From WHSW01 sp963842795 (lineage in GTDB: Bacteria > Actinomycetota > Thermoleophilia > Solirubrobacterales > 70-9): DNA of 64,000 bases. The stretch is from assembly GCA_963842795.1 (NCBI GenBank), contig CAWJHV010000015.1, positions 248,001 through 312,000 on the forward strand. The letters run 5' to 3'. Numbering within the stretch: the first letter of the stretch is position 1; each line of letters begins with the position of its first letter. The position numbers were made by a program, and so were the translations under genes. This document shows positions 52,512 through 60,326 of this stretch, piece after piece. Below the pieces are notes generated by a model. The model saw only the letters and a list, made by a program, of their open reading frames with translations, was not told the origin of the DNA and did not search any database.

Positions 52512-53469
52512 CGAGTTCCTGTTCTAGCAACTCGCGCGCGGCCGTGGCGGGGTCGATCTCGCGCCGCACCACGCGCTCGAGCAGCTCCGACCAGCCGGGA
52601 TCGGCCGCGGCGCGCGACTCGAGCTCCTGCCGCAGGCGCCAGGCGGCGATCCCGAGCACCTCCGCGCGCAGGTTGCGCGCCCGGCGCTCGGCCAGCGTCC
52701 CCGCGGCGACGATCTGCTCGCGGTGGGCGTCGATCGTCCGCACCAGCTCGTCGATCCCCTCCCCCTTGATCGCCTCGGTGCGGACCACGGGCACCTTCCA
52801 GTCGCGGTCGGGCCCCAGCGCCAGCACCGCCTTTACCTCGCGGATCATGGTGTCGGCGAGCGGGTGCTCGGCCTTGTTGACGCAGATCACGTCCGGGATC
52901 TCCATGACCCCGGCCTTCAGCGCCTGGATCGAGTCGCCCGAGCCCGGCATCAGCGCGAGCACGATCGTGTCGGCGTGGTCGACGACGTCGATCTCGCCCT
53001 GCCCGACGCCCACGGTCTCGAGCAGGATGTCGTCCTTGCCCGAGGCGTCCATCAGCAGCGCCGCCTGCAGGGCCGCCTCGGCGAGCCCGCCGTGGGAGCC
53101 GCGGGTCGCCATCGAGCGGATGAACACGCCGGGGTCGAGGAAGTGGTCGGAGAGCCGGATCCGGTCGCCGAGCACGGCACCCTGGGTGAACGGGCTCGAG
53201 GGGTCGATCGAGAGCACCCCGACCTCGCGCTCGGCCGCGCGCAGCTCGGTGCAGATCGCTCCGATCAGGGTGCTCTTGCCGACCCCGGGCGGCCCCGTGA
53301 GGCCGACGATCCGCGCCTCCCCCGTTCGGGGGAAGAGCTCGGCCACCAGCCGATCGCCCTCGGGGTCGCGGTTCTCGACCAGGCTGATCGCCCGCGCCAG
53401 CGCCCGCTTGTCGCCGGCGACCAGCCGCTCGCCAAGGGAGTCCGTCGTCTTCTGGCTCGCTTCGGCCAA
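52504..53469 (-). CDS. meaB: MeaB/ArgK-type G3E GTPase, B12-mutase chaperone
   Basis: A 321-residue GTPase that loads and protects B12-dependent acyl-CoA mutases. Walker A GPPGVGKST (residues 59-67), the Mg and switch segments SIDPSSPFTQGAVLGDRIRL, LLETVGVGQGEIDV and NKAEHP (the NKxD-type motif with Glu) are all present. TTG 53469 is preferred since it gives the normal length; the frame is open to 53544. It probably serves the IcmA/IcmB mutase at 33.8-36.7 kb, although not adjacent. Divergent from the acyltransferase gene across 31 bp. Confidence 0.92.
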   Translation of the reverse strand: MAEASQKTTDSLGERLVAGDKRALARAISLVENRDPEGDRLVAELFPRTGEARIVGLTGPPGVGKSTLIGAICTELRAAEREVGVLSIDPSSPFTQGAVLGDRIRLSDHFLDPGVFIRSMATRGSHGGLAEAALQAALLMDASGKDDILLETVGVGQGEIDVVDHADTIVLALMPGSGDSIQALKAGVMEIPDVICVNKAEHPLADTMIREVKAVLALGPDRDWKVPVVRTEAIKGEGIDELVRTIDAHREQIVAAGTLAERRARNLRAEVLGIAAWRLRQELESRAAADPGWSELLERVVRREIDPATAARELLEQELDG

Positions 53470-53500
53470 GGCGGTCCGGGAGTCTAGAGTCCGCGCCGCC

Positions 53501-54121
53501 GTGATCCGGACAGTCCGCTTCCTCGCCGCCAACCGCATGCTCAACCTGCGCTACGCGCGCCTGCTCTGGCGCTATCTGTGGCGACGCTTCCTCACCCCGG
53601 CGGGCTGGCGCTGGGAGACCGACGGGCCGGTGTTCTTCGGCAAGCGCCTGGAGCTGCAGATCGCGAAGCACGGCCGGGTGCGCTTCGGGCGGTTCGTCTG
53701 GGTCGGGGACGGGACCAAGATCCGCTGCCACGAGGGCGAGGTCGTGATCGGACAGAAGACCGTGATCGGCCAGGAGTGCACGATCTCCGCCTACCGCCAC
53801 GTGCGGATCGGCGAGCAGTGCGTGATCGCCGACCGGGCGATGTTCATCGACTTCGACCACGGCGTGGTCGAGGTCGAGCGACCGATCCGTGTGCAGGGGA
53901 TCTACATGCGCGACGTCGACGTCGGCTCCAACGTCTGGATCGGCTACGGCGCCTGCGTGCTCAGGGGAACGCGGGTCGGCGACAACTCGATCGTCGGCAC
54001 GAGCTCCGTGGTGACCAAGGAGGTCCCGGCCAATGCGGTCGTCGGCGGGGTGCCGGCGAAGGTCCTGCGGATGCGCGAGGTGCCGCAGAAGCTGCGCTGG
54101 CCGAACCCGGTGGAGCCCTAG
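53501..54121 (+). CDS. Hexapeptide-repeat (left-handed beta-helix) acyltransferase
   Basis: A 206-residue transferase of the LbH superfamily. Hexapeptide repeats run through VVIGQKTVIGQECTISAYRH, then VRIGEQCVIADRAMFIDFDH and VWIGYGACVLRGTRVGDNSI, with the typical end VTKEVPANAVVGGVPAKVLR. It acetylates or otherwise acylates sugars or small molecules. The extra loop MFIDFDHGVVEVERPI is usual in the maltose/galactoside acetyltransferase group. GTG 53501 or ATG 53538 as start. Confidence 0.88.
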   Translation: MIRTVRFLAANRMLNLRYARLLWRYLWRRFLTPAGWRWETDGPVFFGKRLELQIAKHGRVRFGRFVWVGDGTKIRCHEGEVVIGQKTVIGQECTISAYRHVRIGEQCVIADRAMFIDFDHGVVEVERPIRVQGIYMRDVDVGSNVWIGYGACVLRGTRVGDNSIVGTSSVVTKEVPANAVVGGVPAKVLRMREVPQKLRWPNPVEP

Positions 54122-54546
54122 GCGGACCGCGATCGCTCGGGCGCCGGCGGCTCGGCCCGTCCCTGCCACTCGTCGATCGCGCCCGGGAAGCGACGAAACG
54201 GCGGCGGGACCGCCCATGCCGGGCGGTTGTAGAGACCGATCAGGACCATCAGCGCCACGGTGAGCGCGATCAGCACGCCCAACGCGGTCTCGAGCGCGTC
54301 GGCCGCCGGCGAGCCCTCCGGCAGCGACGAGGCGTACCGGGCCGCGAAGAACACGGCCTCGACCGCGCCGACGGGCCCGGCCCGTAGCAGCGCCCGCCAG
54401 GTCGGCAGGTCGAACGGCCACCAATCGGGCGCGCGATACGGATCGGCGCCGGTTCCCCCACCCCACTCGGCGCGCGCGACCAGCAGCGCGTAGATGCCGG
54501 TAGCGGCGAAGAACAGGGCGATTAGAAGGCCGACGGTCACGTGCAC
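54118..54546 (-). CDS. Membrane protein of unknown function
   Basis: A 142-residue protein with an N-terminal membrane helix (VGLLIALFFAATGIYALLVA), a polar Trp-rich loop (WGGGTGADPYRAPDWWPFD) and a second helix (LGVLIALTVALMVLIGLY), ending in a Pro/Arg tail. No family recognised. Start GTG 54546 or 54540, both after a GGGAG site. Its stop overlaps the convergent acyltransferase stop by 4 bp. Confidence 0.6.
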   Translation of the reverse strand: MHVTVGLLIALFFAATGIYALLVARAEWGGGTGADPYRAPDWWPFDLPTWRALLRAGPVGAVEAVFFAARYASSLPEGSPAADALETALGVLIALTVALMVLIGLYNRPAWAVPPPFRRFPGAIDEWQGRAEPPAPERSRSA

Positions 54547-54580
54547 TCTCCCACCCGGTACTTGGCCGCGAGCGCGCTGC

Positions 54581-55639
54581 TCAAACCTGGGTGAGCTCCA
54601 GGTCAGCCTCGAGCCCGAGGAAGGCGCCGAAGCGGGCGACCGTCGCCTCGAGCTCGGCCCGCTGGTCGCGATCGAGCCGGACGAAGGCCGTCGCCTCGAC
54701 GGTCACCGTCCCCCGCCCGAGGGTCCGTCGCCAGCCGCCGACGGTGCGGCCGTCGATCGAGATCGTCCGGGTGAGCCGGCCCTCGCGGGCGAGGTCGATG
54801 CGCAGGTCCTTGTGGGCGACGATCAGCTCGTCGTAGGTGGGCAGAAGCAGAGCACGGTTGCGAGCGGGGCGCTCGCTCGCGCCGAACGAGTGCCACGCGT
54901 TTCCCTGGTCGTCGAGCTCCGCGTCGAGGCGCGGCTCGCAGAGCGAGATCGCCTCGCGCGACCGGGTCAGCGTCAGCCCCGACCACCAGGAGAAGTCGCG
55001 TGCCGTCGCCGGGCCGTGGCTTCGGAAGTAGCGCTTGGCGAGCTCGGCGAGGGCCCGGTCGCCGCTCGGTCCTGAATCCGCCGGCGCCCGGTCGTCGACG
55101 AGCATGTAGGTCTGCTGCTTGCCGCGCCGCGGGCCGCTGCAGATCAGCGCCTCGAGCTCGGCGTGCACGAAGACGTAGCCGAGCCGGATCGAGTCGCCCT
55201 CGATCCCCCTAGCGGCGAGCGCGGTAACGAGCTCCCTGCGAGTCCGCGGCTCGCCGCCGGCGAGCTCGCGGGCCATCACCCGGTGGGAGCGCTCGAGCGT
55301 CGCCCCATCGAGGCCGGCCCTGCCGTACCAGTACCTCGTCGCCTGGTGGACCCTGGGAGCGGTGAGCCGCAGCAACCAGCGCAGGTCCTCGGCGGCGACG
55401 AGGTGCCAGGTGGGACGCAGCACGTGCGTGCGCAGGACCTCGCCCGCGGTGAACGCCCGCTCGACGTCGGCGTCGGTGGGCGAGCCCGCGACTCGCTCCG
55501 CCAGCGACCACTTGACCTCGGCGAACTCCTGTCCCTGCACGGCTCCCGACCACCGCACCGCCTCGGCGACCGACCGAAGCGGCTCGCCCGCGAGCCGCTG
55601 GCTCGCGTGCCGCCGCCGGATCGTCGCCAGCGGCTCCAA
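54581..55639 (-). CDS. Winged-helix DNA-binding (HTH_42/YcaQ-like) protein
   Basis: A 352-residue member of the HTH_42 family, related to YcaQ/AlkX DNA-crosslink glycosylases. Landmarks: HASQRLAGEPLRSVAEAVRW, VLRTHVLRPTWHLVAAEDLR, YVFVHAELEALICSG, KRYFRSHGPATARDFSWWSG and LLPTYDELIVAHKD. The QxQ catalytic motif of AlkX-type enzymes appears here only as SGAVQGQEF, so glycosylase activity is possible. Start TTG 55639, 6 bp after the GT4 stop; last gene of the minus-strand group. Confidence 0.8.
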   Translation of the reverse strand: MEPLATIRRRHASQRLAGEPLRSVAEAVRWSGAVQGQEFAEVKWSLAERVAGSPTDADVERAFTAGEVLRTHVLRPTWHLVAAEDLRWLLRLTAPRVHQATRYWYGRAGLDGATLERSHRVMARELAGGEPRTRRELVTALAARGIEGDSIRLGYVFVHAELEALICSGPRRGKQQTYMLVDDRAPADSGPSGDRALAELAKRYFRSHGPATARDFSWWSGLTLTRSREAISLCEPRLDAELDDQGNAWHSFGASERPARNRALLLPTYDELIVAHKDLRIDLAREGRLTRTISIDGRTVGGWRRTLGRGTVTVEATAFVRLDRDQRAELEATVARFGAFLGLEADLELTQV

Positions 55640-55644
55640 GGCGG

Positions 55645-56838
55645 TCAGGCCCGCGTCCGCTCCTCGACCAACCCGGAGTAGACCTGCGAGGTGCTCTCGG
55701 CGACGTCGGCCCAGTCGAAGCGCAGCACGTGCTCGGATCCCTCGGCGACCAGCCGGTCGCGGAGCCCGGGCTCGGTGAGCAGGCGCTCGACCATCTCGCC
55801 GAGCGCCTCGGGGTCGCGGCTGCGGAAGCGCAGCCCCGCCTCGTTGTGGGGGACGACCTCGCGCAACCCGCCGGTGTCGGCGACGATGCACGGGCATCCG
55901 GAGGCCATCGCCTCCAGCGCGACCAGGCCGAAGGGCTCGTAGATCGACGGCACCACGCAGACGTCGGCGATCCGGTAGAGCGAGTGCAGCACGTCGTCGC
56001 CGATCCAGCCGAGGAAGGTCCCGTGCTCCATCAGCCCCAGCTCTCCCGCCTGCGCGTGCAGCTCGGCCTCGTGGGTGCCGGAGCCGGCGACGAGGAAGCG
56101 CGTCCCGGGCACCGCCTCGATCAGCCGCGGCATCGCCGTGAGCGCGAGCTGGAAGCCCTTCTCGTAGACCAGCCTGCCGATCAGGAGCACCAGGTTCTCG
56201 TCCGGGGCGGCGAACTCGGCCCGCAGGCGCTCGAGCTCGGGGCCGTCCTGGGGTTGGAGGTCGCCGGGGTCGATCCCGTTCGGGATCACCACGACGCGGC
56301 CCTCGTCGGCGCCGAAGATGTCGACGATCTGCTCGCGCATGTAATACGAGCACGCGATCACCCGGTCGGAGCGGTTGGCGATCCAGCGCTCGACGCCGTG
56401 GATGTGGCTCTGCGGGTGCTTGTCGACCCAGCCCTGGTGGCGGCCGTGCTCGGTGGCGTGGATCGTGGTCACCAGGGGCGCGTCGAAGCGCCGCGCGAGG
56501 TGGTCGCCGGCCATCGCCACGAGCCAGTCGTGGCCGTGGACCAGGTCGAAGTCGTGGCGGTCGCCGAGCTCGACCCCGGCGGCGAGCATGTCGGCGTTCA
56601 TGCGCTCGACCCAGGCGACGAACTCACCCAGGTCGGTCGGCCGCGTCGGCTCGCGGACCCGATGGATGTTGACCTCGTTGACAACCTCCTCAGGCGGCGA
56701 CTCCTCGCTCCCCCTGGTGAGCACGTGCACCTCGGTGCCCTCGCGCGCGAGCCCCTCGGAGAGCTTGCGCACGTGCCGCGCCAGCCCGCCCTCGATCAGC
56801 GGCGGGTACTCCCAGGAGAGGATCAGGACTCTTCGCAC
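55645..56838 (-). CDS. GT4 alpha-glucosyltransferase (glycogen/MGLP type)
   Basis: A 397-residue GT-B retaining glycosyltransferase. N-terminal SWEYPPLIEGGLARHVRKLS, VHGHDWLVAMAGDHLAR, TIHATEHGRHQGW, and the donor-site EX7E region PSIYEPFGLVALEAMASGCP. This is the actinobacterial 'glycogen synthase' GT4 type that uses ADP- or UDP-glucose, like mycobacterial Rv3032 and GlgM relatives. It follows the GH57 gene by 13 bp; both act on alpha-1,4-glucan, so they share a pathway. Ends 6 bp before the winged-helix gene. Confidence 0.92.
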   Translation of the reverse strand: MRRVLILSWEYPPLIEGGLARHVRKLSEGLAREGTEVHVLTRGSEESPPEEVVNEVNIHRVREPTRPTDLGEFVAWVERMNADMLAAGVELGDRHDFDLVHGHDWLVAMAGDHLARRFDAPLVTTIHATEHGRHQGWVDKHPQSHIHGVERWIANRSDRVIACSYYMREQIVDIFGADEGRVVVIPNGIDPGDLQPQDGPELERLRAEFAAPDENLVLLIGRLVYEKGFQLALTAMPRLIEAVPGTRFLVAGSGTHEAELHAQAGELGLMEHGTFLGWIGDDVLHSLYRIADVCVVPSIYEPFGLVALEAMASGCPCIVADTGGLREVVPHNEAGLRFRSRDPEALGEMVERLLTEPGLRDRLVAEGSEHVLRFDWADVAESTSQVYSGLVEERTRA

Positions 56839-56851
56839 TACGTGGGGTGGG

Positions 56852-58258
56852 CTAAGGCTCGAGCAGGGGGCTGAGGCTCAGGTCTGGCGCCAGGTTCCGC
56901 ACCTGAGGAGCTGGTGGTGGGCCGGCGGAGTCTATGGCCTCGAGCAGCCCGCGAGCGTGGTCGGTGCTCCGCTGCCACGGGTAGTCGCCCGCCTGGCGGC
57001 GGCGGTCGAGGAAAGCCCAGTCGCTCGCCTGAACCGCGAGCAGCTCGCGCGCCGAGCGCTCGGCCGCGGCTCGTCCGAGGCCCGCGCCGAGCCCGCGTAG
57101 CACGCGCAGCTCCAGCCGCCGCGCCGCCGTGGCGAGGTCGGCGACCTCGGGCGAGTCCCAGGTGCGCATGTCCTTCCCCTCGCCCCAGCTCGAGCGCCGC
57201 AGCGGACGCGGCTCGGCCGGGTGGCGCCCGCGGGCCTCGCCGAGGGTGACGAGATCGATCCCATGCCCGCCGGCGACCGACAGCACCTCCTCGAGCCAGG
57301 CGGGGCCCTCCCACCACCAGTGCCCGAGGAGCTCGGTGTCGATCGCGAACACGATCAGCCCCGGCCGGCCGCGCTCGGCCGCGAAGCGCTCCAGGCGGTC
57401 GGCGACCGCGGCGACGAACTCGCGCCCCTGCGCTCGGGCGCGCTCGGCGGCGGTGTCGGGGTCGTACGGCGAGCCGCCGATCGACCACGGCCGGGCGCCG
57501 CGCAGCGACTTGCGGTGGAAGTCGGCGTGCACCGGGTCGGCCGGGTAGCCCCGCAGCGACCACAGCCACTGCACGGCCTCCCAGTCGATCGCGAAGCCGA
57601 CCGTCTCGCCCGCCGCCACCGGCACCAGCGCCGCGAGCGACGGCTCGGTCGCGCTCTGGTCGGTGCAGAAGTACTCCAGATCGCGCTCGGCGAGCAGCCG
57701 CTCGAGCCCGGGCTCGTAGGCGCACTCGGGGAGCCAGAAGCCCCCGGGGTCGCCGAAGCGCCGCCGGTGCGAGCGCAGCCCGGCGTCGATCTGCAGCCGT
57801 CGCCCGGCCGCGGTCGCGACCAGCGGCAACACCGCGTGGGTCGCGGCCGAGGCGAGCAGCTCGACGCGCCCAGCGGCGGCCGGGTCGGAAAACAGCCGCA
57901 GCAGGTCGCCGTCGAGCGACTCGACCCGGGAGAGCACCTCGCGGTAGCGCCCGGCCTCGGCGCGGCAGGCCGCCCGGTAGGCGGGCTCGACGTCGCGCTC
58001 GTCGGCCTCGCACGACTCGATCCGGAAGCGGCGCAGGAACTCGAGCAGCCGCTCGAAGACGCCCTCGGCCTCGAGCTGGTCGGCGAGCACCGGGGTGACC
58101 GTGAACGTGAGCCGGTCGGCGATCGCGCAGACAGGCGCGTAGGCGCGGATCACGGCGTCGAACAGCCATTCCTCGCCGAACGGGTAGGTCCCGTAGCCCT
58201 CGACGTAGGGCATGTGGCTGTGGAGGACGACGGCCAGCGAGCCGGCGTGCTCGGTCAC
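56852..58258 (-). CDS. GH57 1,4-alpha-glucan branching enzyme
   Basis: A 468-residue GH57 enzyme. Conserved regions: VVLHSHMPYVEGYG (region 1 His), FWLPECAYEPGLERLL (nucleophile Glu), FAIDTELLGHWWWEGPAWLE (catalytic Asp), and a helical C-terminal domain with WAFLDRRRQAGDYPWQRS. It moves alpha-1,4 segments to form alpha-1,6 branches. Start GTG 58258 overlaps the methyltransferase stop by 4 bp (GTGA); the frame is open upstream but that part is not protein-like. Middle gene of methyltransferase-GH57-GT4. Confidence 0.93.
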   Translation of the reverse strand: MTEHAGSLAVVLHSHMPYVEGYGTYPFGEEWLFDAVIRAYAPVCAIADRLTFTVTPVLADQLEAEGVFERLLEFLRRFRIESCEADERDVEPAYRAACRAEAGRYREVLSRVESLDGDLLRLFSDPAAAGRVELLASAATHAVLPLVATAAGRRLQIDAGLRSHRRRFGDPGGFWLPECAYEPGLERLLAERDLEYFCTDQSATEPSLAALVPVAAGETVGFAIDWEAVQWLWSLRGYPADPVHADFHRKSLRGARPWSIGGSPYDPDTAAERARAQGREFVAAVADRLERFAAERGRPGLIVFAIDTELLGHWWWEGPAWLEEVLSVAGGHGIDLVTLGEARGRHPAEPRPLRRSSWGEGKDMRTWDSPEVADLATAARRLELRVLRGLGAGLGRAAAERSARELLAVQASDWAFLDRRRQAGDYPWQRSTDHARGLLEAIDSAGPPPAPQVRNLAPDLSLSPLLEP

Positions 58259-59016
58259 GAGTAGCAGACGGCGACGAAGTCGAGCGCGCGGTCGAGGTCG
58301 CAGTTGGCCTCCGGGCGGAGCACGAAATCGCTCGCGGCGATCGCGGGGACGAAGCGGTCGTAGAAGGGCTTCGTGATCCGCAGGGCCGGGTGGACGCGAT
58401 CCCACCCGGCGCGGATCGCGAGCTCGTGCAGGCGCAGCTTGCGCGCGTGAAAGACGCCGAAGAGCTCGAAGCTCGAGAAGACCGGCGCGAGCAGGGCCCG
58501 ATACTCCGCCGCCGTGTACTCGCGCAGGTGCCAGGGGTTGTCGGACTTCTGCGCCCCCGCTGGGGCGAGCGTGAGCCGGTTGGGAGTCGAGACGTAGCTC
58601 ACCGGGGCGGCGCGAGCGAAGCCCTCGAGCAGCGCCCCGGGATCGGCGACGTGCTCGATCGTCTGCAGGAAGACGATCGCGTCGCGGGGCTCGTCATAGC
58701 CCTCGACCAGGGCGCGCTCGAAGCGCAGGTTCGGGGCCGTGTAGCGGAGCGTCGCGTGCTCGTGGGCCTCGGGGTTCGCGTCGACCCCGACCACCTCGGC
58801 CGCGCGCCGGGCGAGCACCGCCGAGCCGTATCCCTCGCCGCAGGCGAGGTCGGCGACCCGCGCCCCGGCGACCCGCGCGGCGATCCACTCGTAGACGGCC
58901 AGGTGGCGCCGGAACCAGTAGTTCTCGGCGGGCACGTCGGGCAGCGTGCGCTCGCCGGTGAGCGCCAGCGCCGGCACGCCCTCGGGCTGGTTCTGTTGCA
59001 GATGGGCCTCTTCCAC
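58255..59016 (-). CDS. SAM-dependent methyltransferase
   Basis: A 253-residue class I methyltransferase. Motif I VADLACGEGYGSAVLA, motif II-like VVGVDANPEAHEHA, and FLQTIEHVADPGALLEGFAR, with a distinctive second half (NPWHLREYTAAEYRALLAPV) of sugar or lipid methyltransferases. GTG 59016 chosen at the start of the conserved part. It is coupled to the GH57 branching enzyme, so a sugar or oligoglucoside is the likely substrate, as in the methylglucose-lipopolysaccharide cluster. Divergent from a second methyltransferase. Confidence 0.88.
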   Translation of the reverse strand: MEEAHLQQNQPEGVPALALTGERTLPDVPAENYWFRRHLAVYEWIAARVAGARVADLACGEGYGSAVLARRAAEVVGVDANPEAHEHATLRYTAPNLRFERALVEGYDEPRDAIVFLQTIEHVADPGALLEGFARAAPVSYVSTPNRLTLAPAGAQKSDNPWHLREYTAAEYRALLAPVFSSFELFGVFHARKLRLHELAIRAGWDRVHPALRITKPFYDRFVPAIAASDFVLRPEANCDLDRALDFVAVCYS

Positions 59017-59066
59017 GGCGCCGGACCGTAGTGCGTGCGCGGGCCGAGCACCTACCATCCCGGCCG

Positions 59067-59981
59067 ATGCCCGCTCCCCCGACCGCGACTGCGGCCGAGA
59101 TCAAGGACGTCAACACCCGCTACCACGACGCCGCCGCGGCGGAGTACGACTCGAAGTGGGGAATCGACTACGGGCCGATCGGCCAGGGTCAGGTGCGCCA
59201 GAAGCTGGCCAAGGCGCTCGGCCGCGCCCCCGAGCGGTTCGGCGACGCGCTCGAGATCGGCGCCGGCACGGGCTACTTCTCGCTCAACCTGCTGCAGCTC
59301 GGAACGATCGAGCGCTCGACCGCGACCGACATCTCGCCGGGGATGCTGGCGACCCTGCGGACGACCGCCGAGCGGCTCGGGCTCGAGGTCGAGACGGTCC
59401 GCGCCGAGGCCGAGCGGTTGCCGGTTGCCGACGCGAGCTTCGACCTCGTCTTCGGGCACGCGGTCCTGCACCACATCCCGGACCTCGAGCGGGCCTTCGC
59501 GGAGTTCGATCGCGTCCTGCGCCCCGGCGGGACGCTCGCCTTCTGCGGCGAGCCCTCGCGCTACGGCGACCGGATCGCGGCGGTCCCGAAGCGCGCCGGG
59601 CTGCTCGTCGCGCCCGCCTGGCGCCGGCTCCTCGGCGCTCCCGGAGCGGGCTGGCTCGACGGGACGGTCGAGGACGGGCACGAGCTCGAGCCCGAGGTCG
59701 ACGTACACGCCTTCTCCCCCGGCCAGCTTCGCGACCTCGCCCGCGGGGCGGGCTTCGAGGCGGTCCGGCTGCGGGGCGAGGAGCTGCTCGCCAACGCCTA
59801 CGGCTGGCTGCTGCGAACGCTTGAGGCGACCGCGGAGCCGGACGGGGTGCCGATGGCCTGGCGGCGCTTCGCCTACCGCAGCTACATGGCCCTCCAGCGA
59901 GTCGATTCCGCCGTGCTCGAGCCGCGGCTGCCGCCCGAGCTCTTCTACAACCTCCTCTTCAGCGCCCGCAAGCGCGCCTGA
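59067..59981 (+). CDS. SAM-dependent methyltransferase (UbiE/Methyltransf_11 type)
   Basis: A 304-residue class I methyltransferase. Motif I ALEIGAGTGYFSLNLLQLG, ATDISPGMLATLRTTAERLG, and FDLVFGHAVLHHIPDLERAF then DRVLRPGGTLAFCGEPSRYG. A long C-terminal extension (from about residue 200) contains LPPELFYNLLFSARKRA. Divergent from the smaller methyltransferase gene over a 50-bp gap; possible partner in the same glycan pathway, or an unrelated quinone or lipid methyltransferase. Confidence 0.88.
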   Translation: MPAPPTATAAEIKDVNTRYHDAAAAEYDSKWGIDYGPIGQGQVRQKLAKALGRAPERFGDALEIGAGTGYFSLNLLQLGTIERSTATDISPGMLATLRTTAERLGLEVETVRAEAERLPVADASFDLVFGHAVLHHIPDLERAFAEFDRVLRPGGTLAFCGEPSRYGDRIAAVPKRAGLLVAPAWRRLLGAPGAGWLDGTVEDGHELEPEVDVHAFSPGQLRDLARGAGFEAVRLRGEELLANAYGWLLRTLEATAEPDGVPMAWRRFAYRSYMALQRVDSAVLEPRLPPELFYNLLFSARKRA

Positions 59982-59983
59982 CG

Positions 59984-60037
59984 GGCCGATCGAAGGCCCG
60001 GCACGGGCCGATCGATCCCCCGCGAACCGGCCGATCG
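59984..60037 (+). repeat. Three GGCCGATCG direct repeats
   Basis: Copies of GGCCGATCG at 59984-59992, 60006-60014 and 60029-60037, spaced 22 and 23 bp (about two helical turns), begin 3 bp after the methyltransferase stop codon and lie about 120 bp before a small membrane-peptide gene. Even spacing suggests protein-binding sites for that gene's promoter. The remaining 120 bp before the peptide gene show only short palindromes, such as one around GAAGCTTCGG. Confidence 0.55.
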
Positions 60038-60155
60038 CGAGCGGCTCCGAAGCTTCGGCGGCGGGGACCCGGGTAGATGTCGGCCCGACACAGTGCGTGC
60101 CGACCGCGTCGACCCCGGCGCCGGGCGATAACCGGACTACCGATAGGAGTCGACC

Positions 60156-60230
60156 ATGTCCGTCGTCACCATCCTCGTGATCATCGTGCTCGTCCTCTTG
60201 GCGATCTACCTGTTCCGCCGCATCGCGTAG
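60156..60230 (+). CDS. 24-residue single-span membrane peptide
   Basis: ATG 60156 with AGGAG at 60145-60149 encodes MSVVTILVIIVLVLLAIYLF followed by RRIA and a stop. It is a hydrophobic helix of about 19 residues with a basic C-terminal end, typical of small bacterial membrane proteins of the YrhC/DUF3309-like size class. No toxin partner RNA is visible. Convergent with the DipZ-like gene, 96 bp away. Confidence 0.7.
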   Translation: MSVVTILVIIVLVLLAIYLFRRIA

Positions 60231-60326
60231 CGCGGCCGCGCCGCGATCGCCGGCGCCGCGACGGGTCGAAAACGTCCTCCCTGAGGACGAAAGGCGCCCG
60301 TCGCGGGCGGAGCCGGCGGAAGGTGC

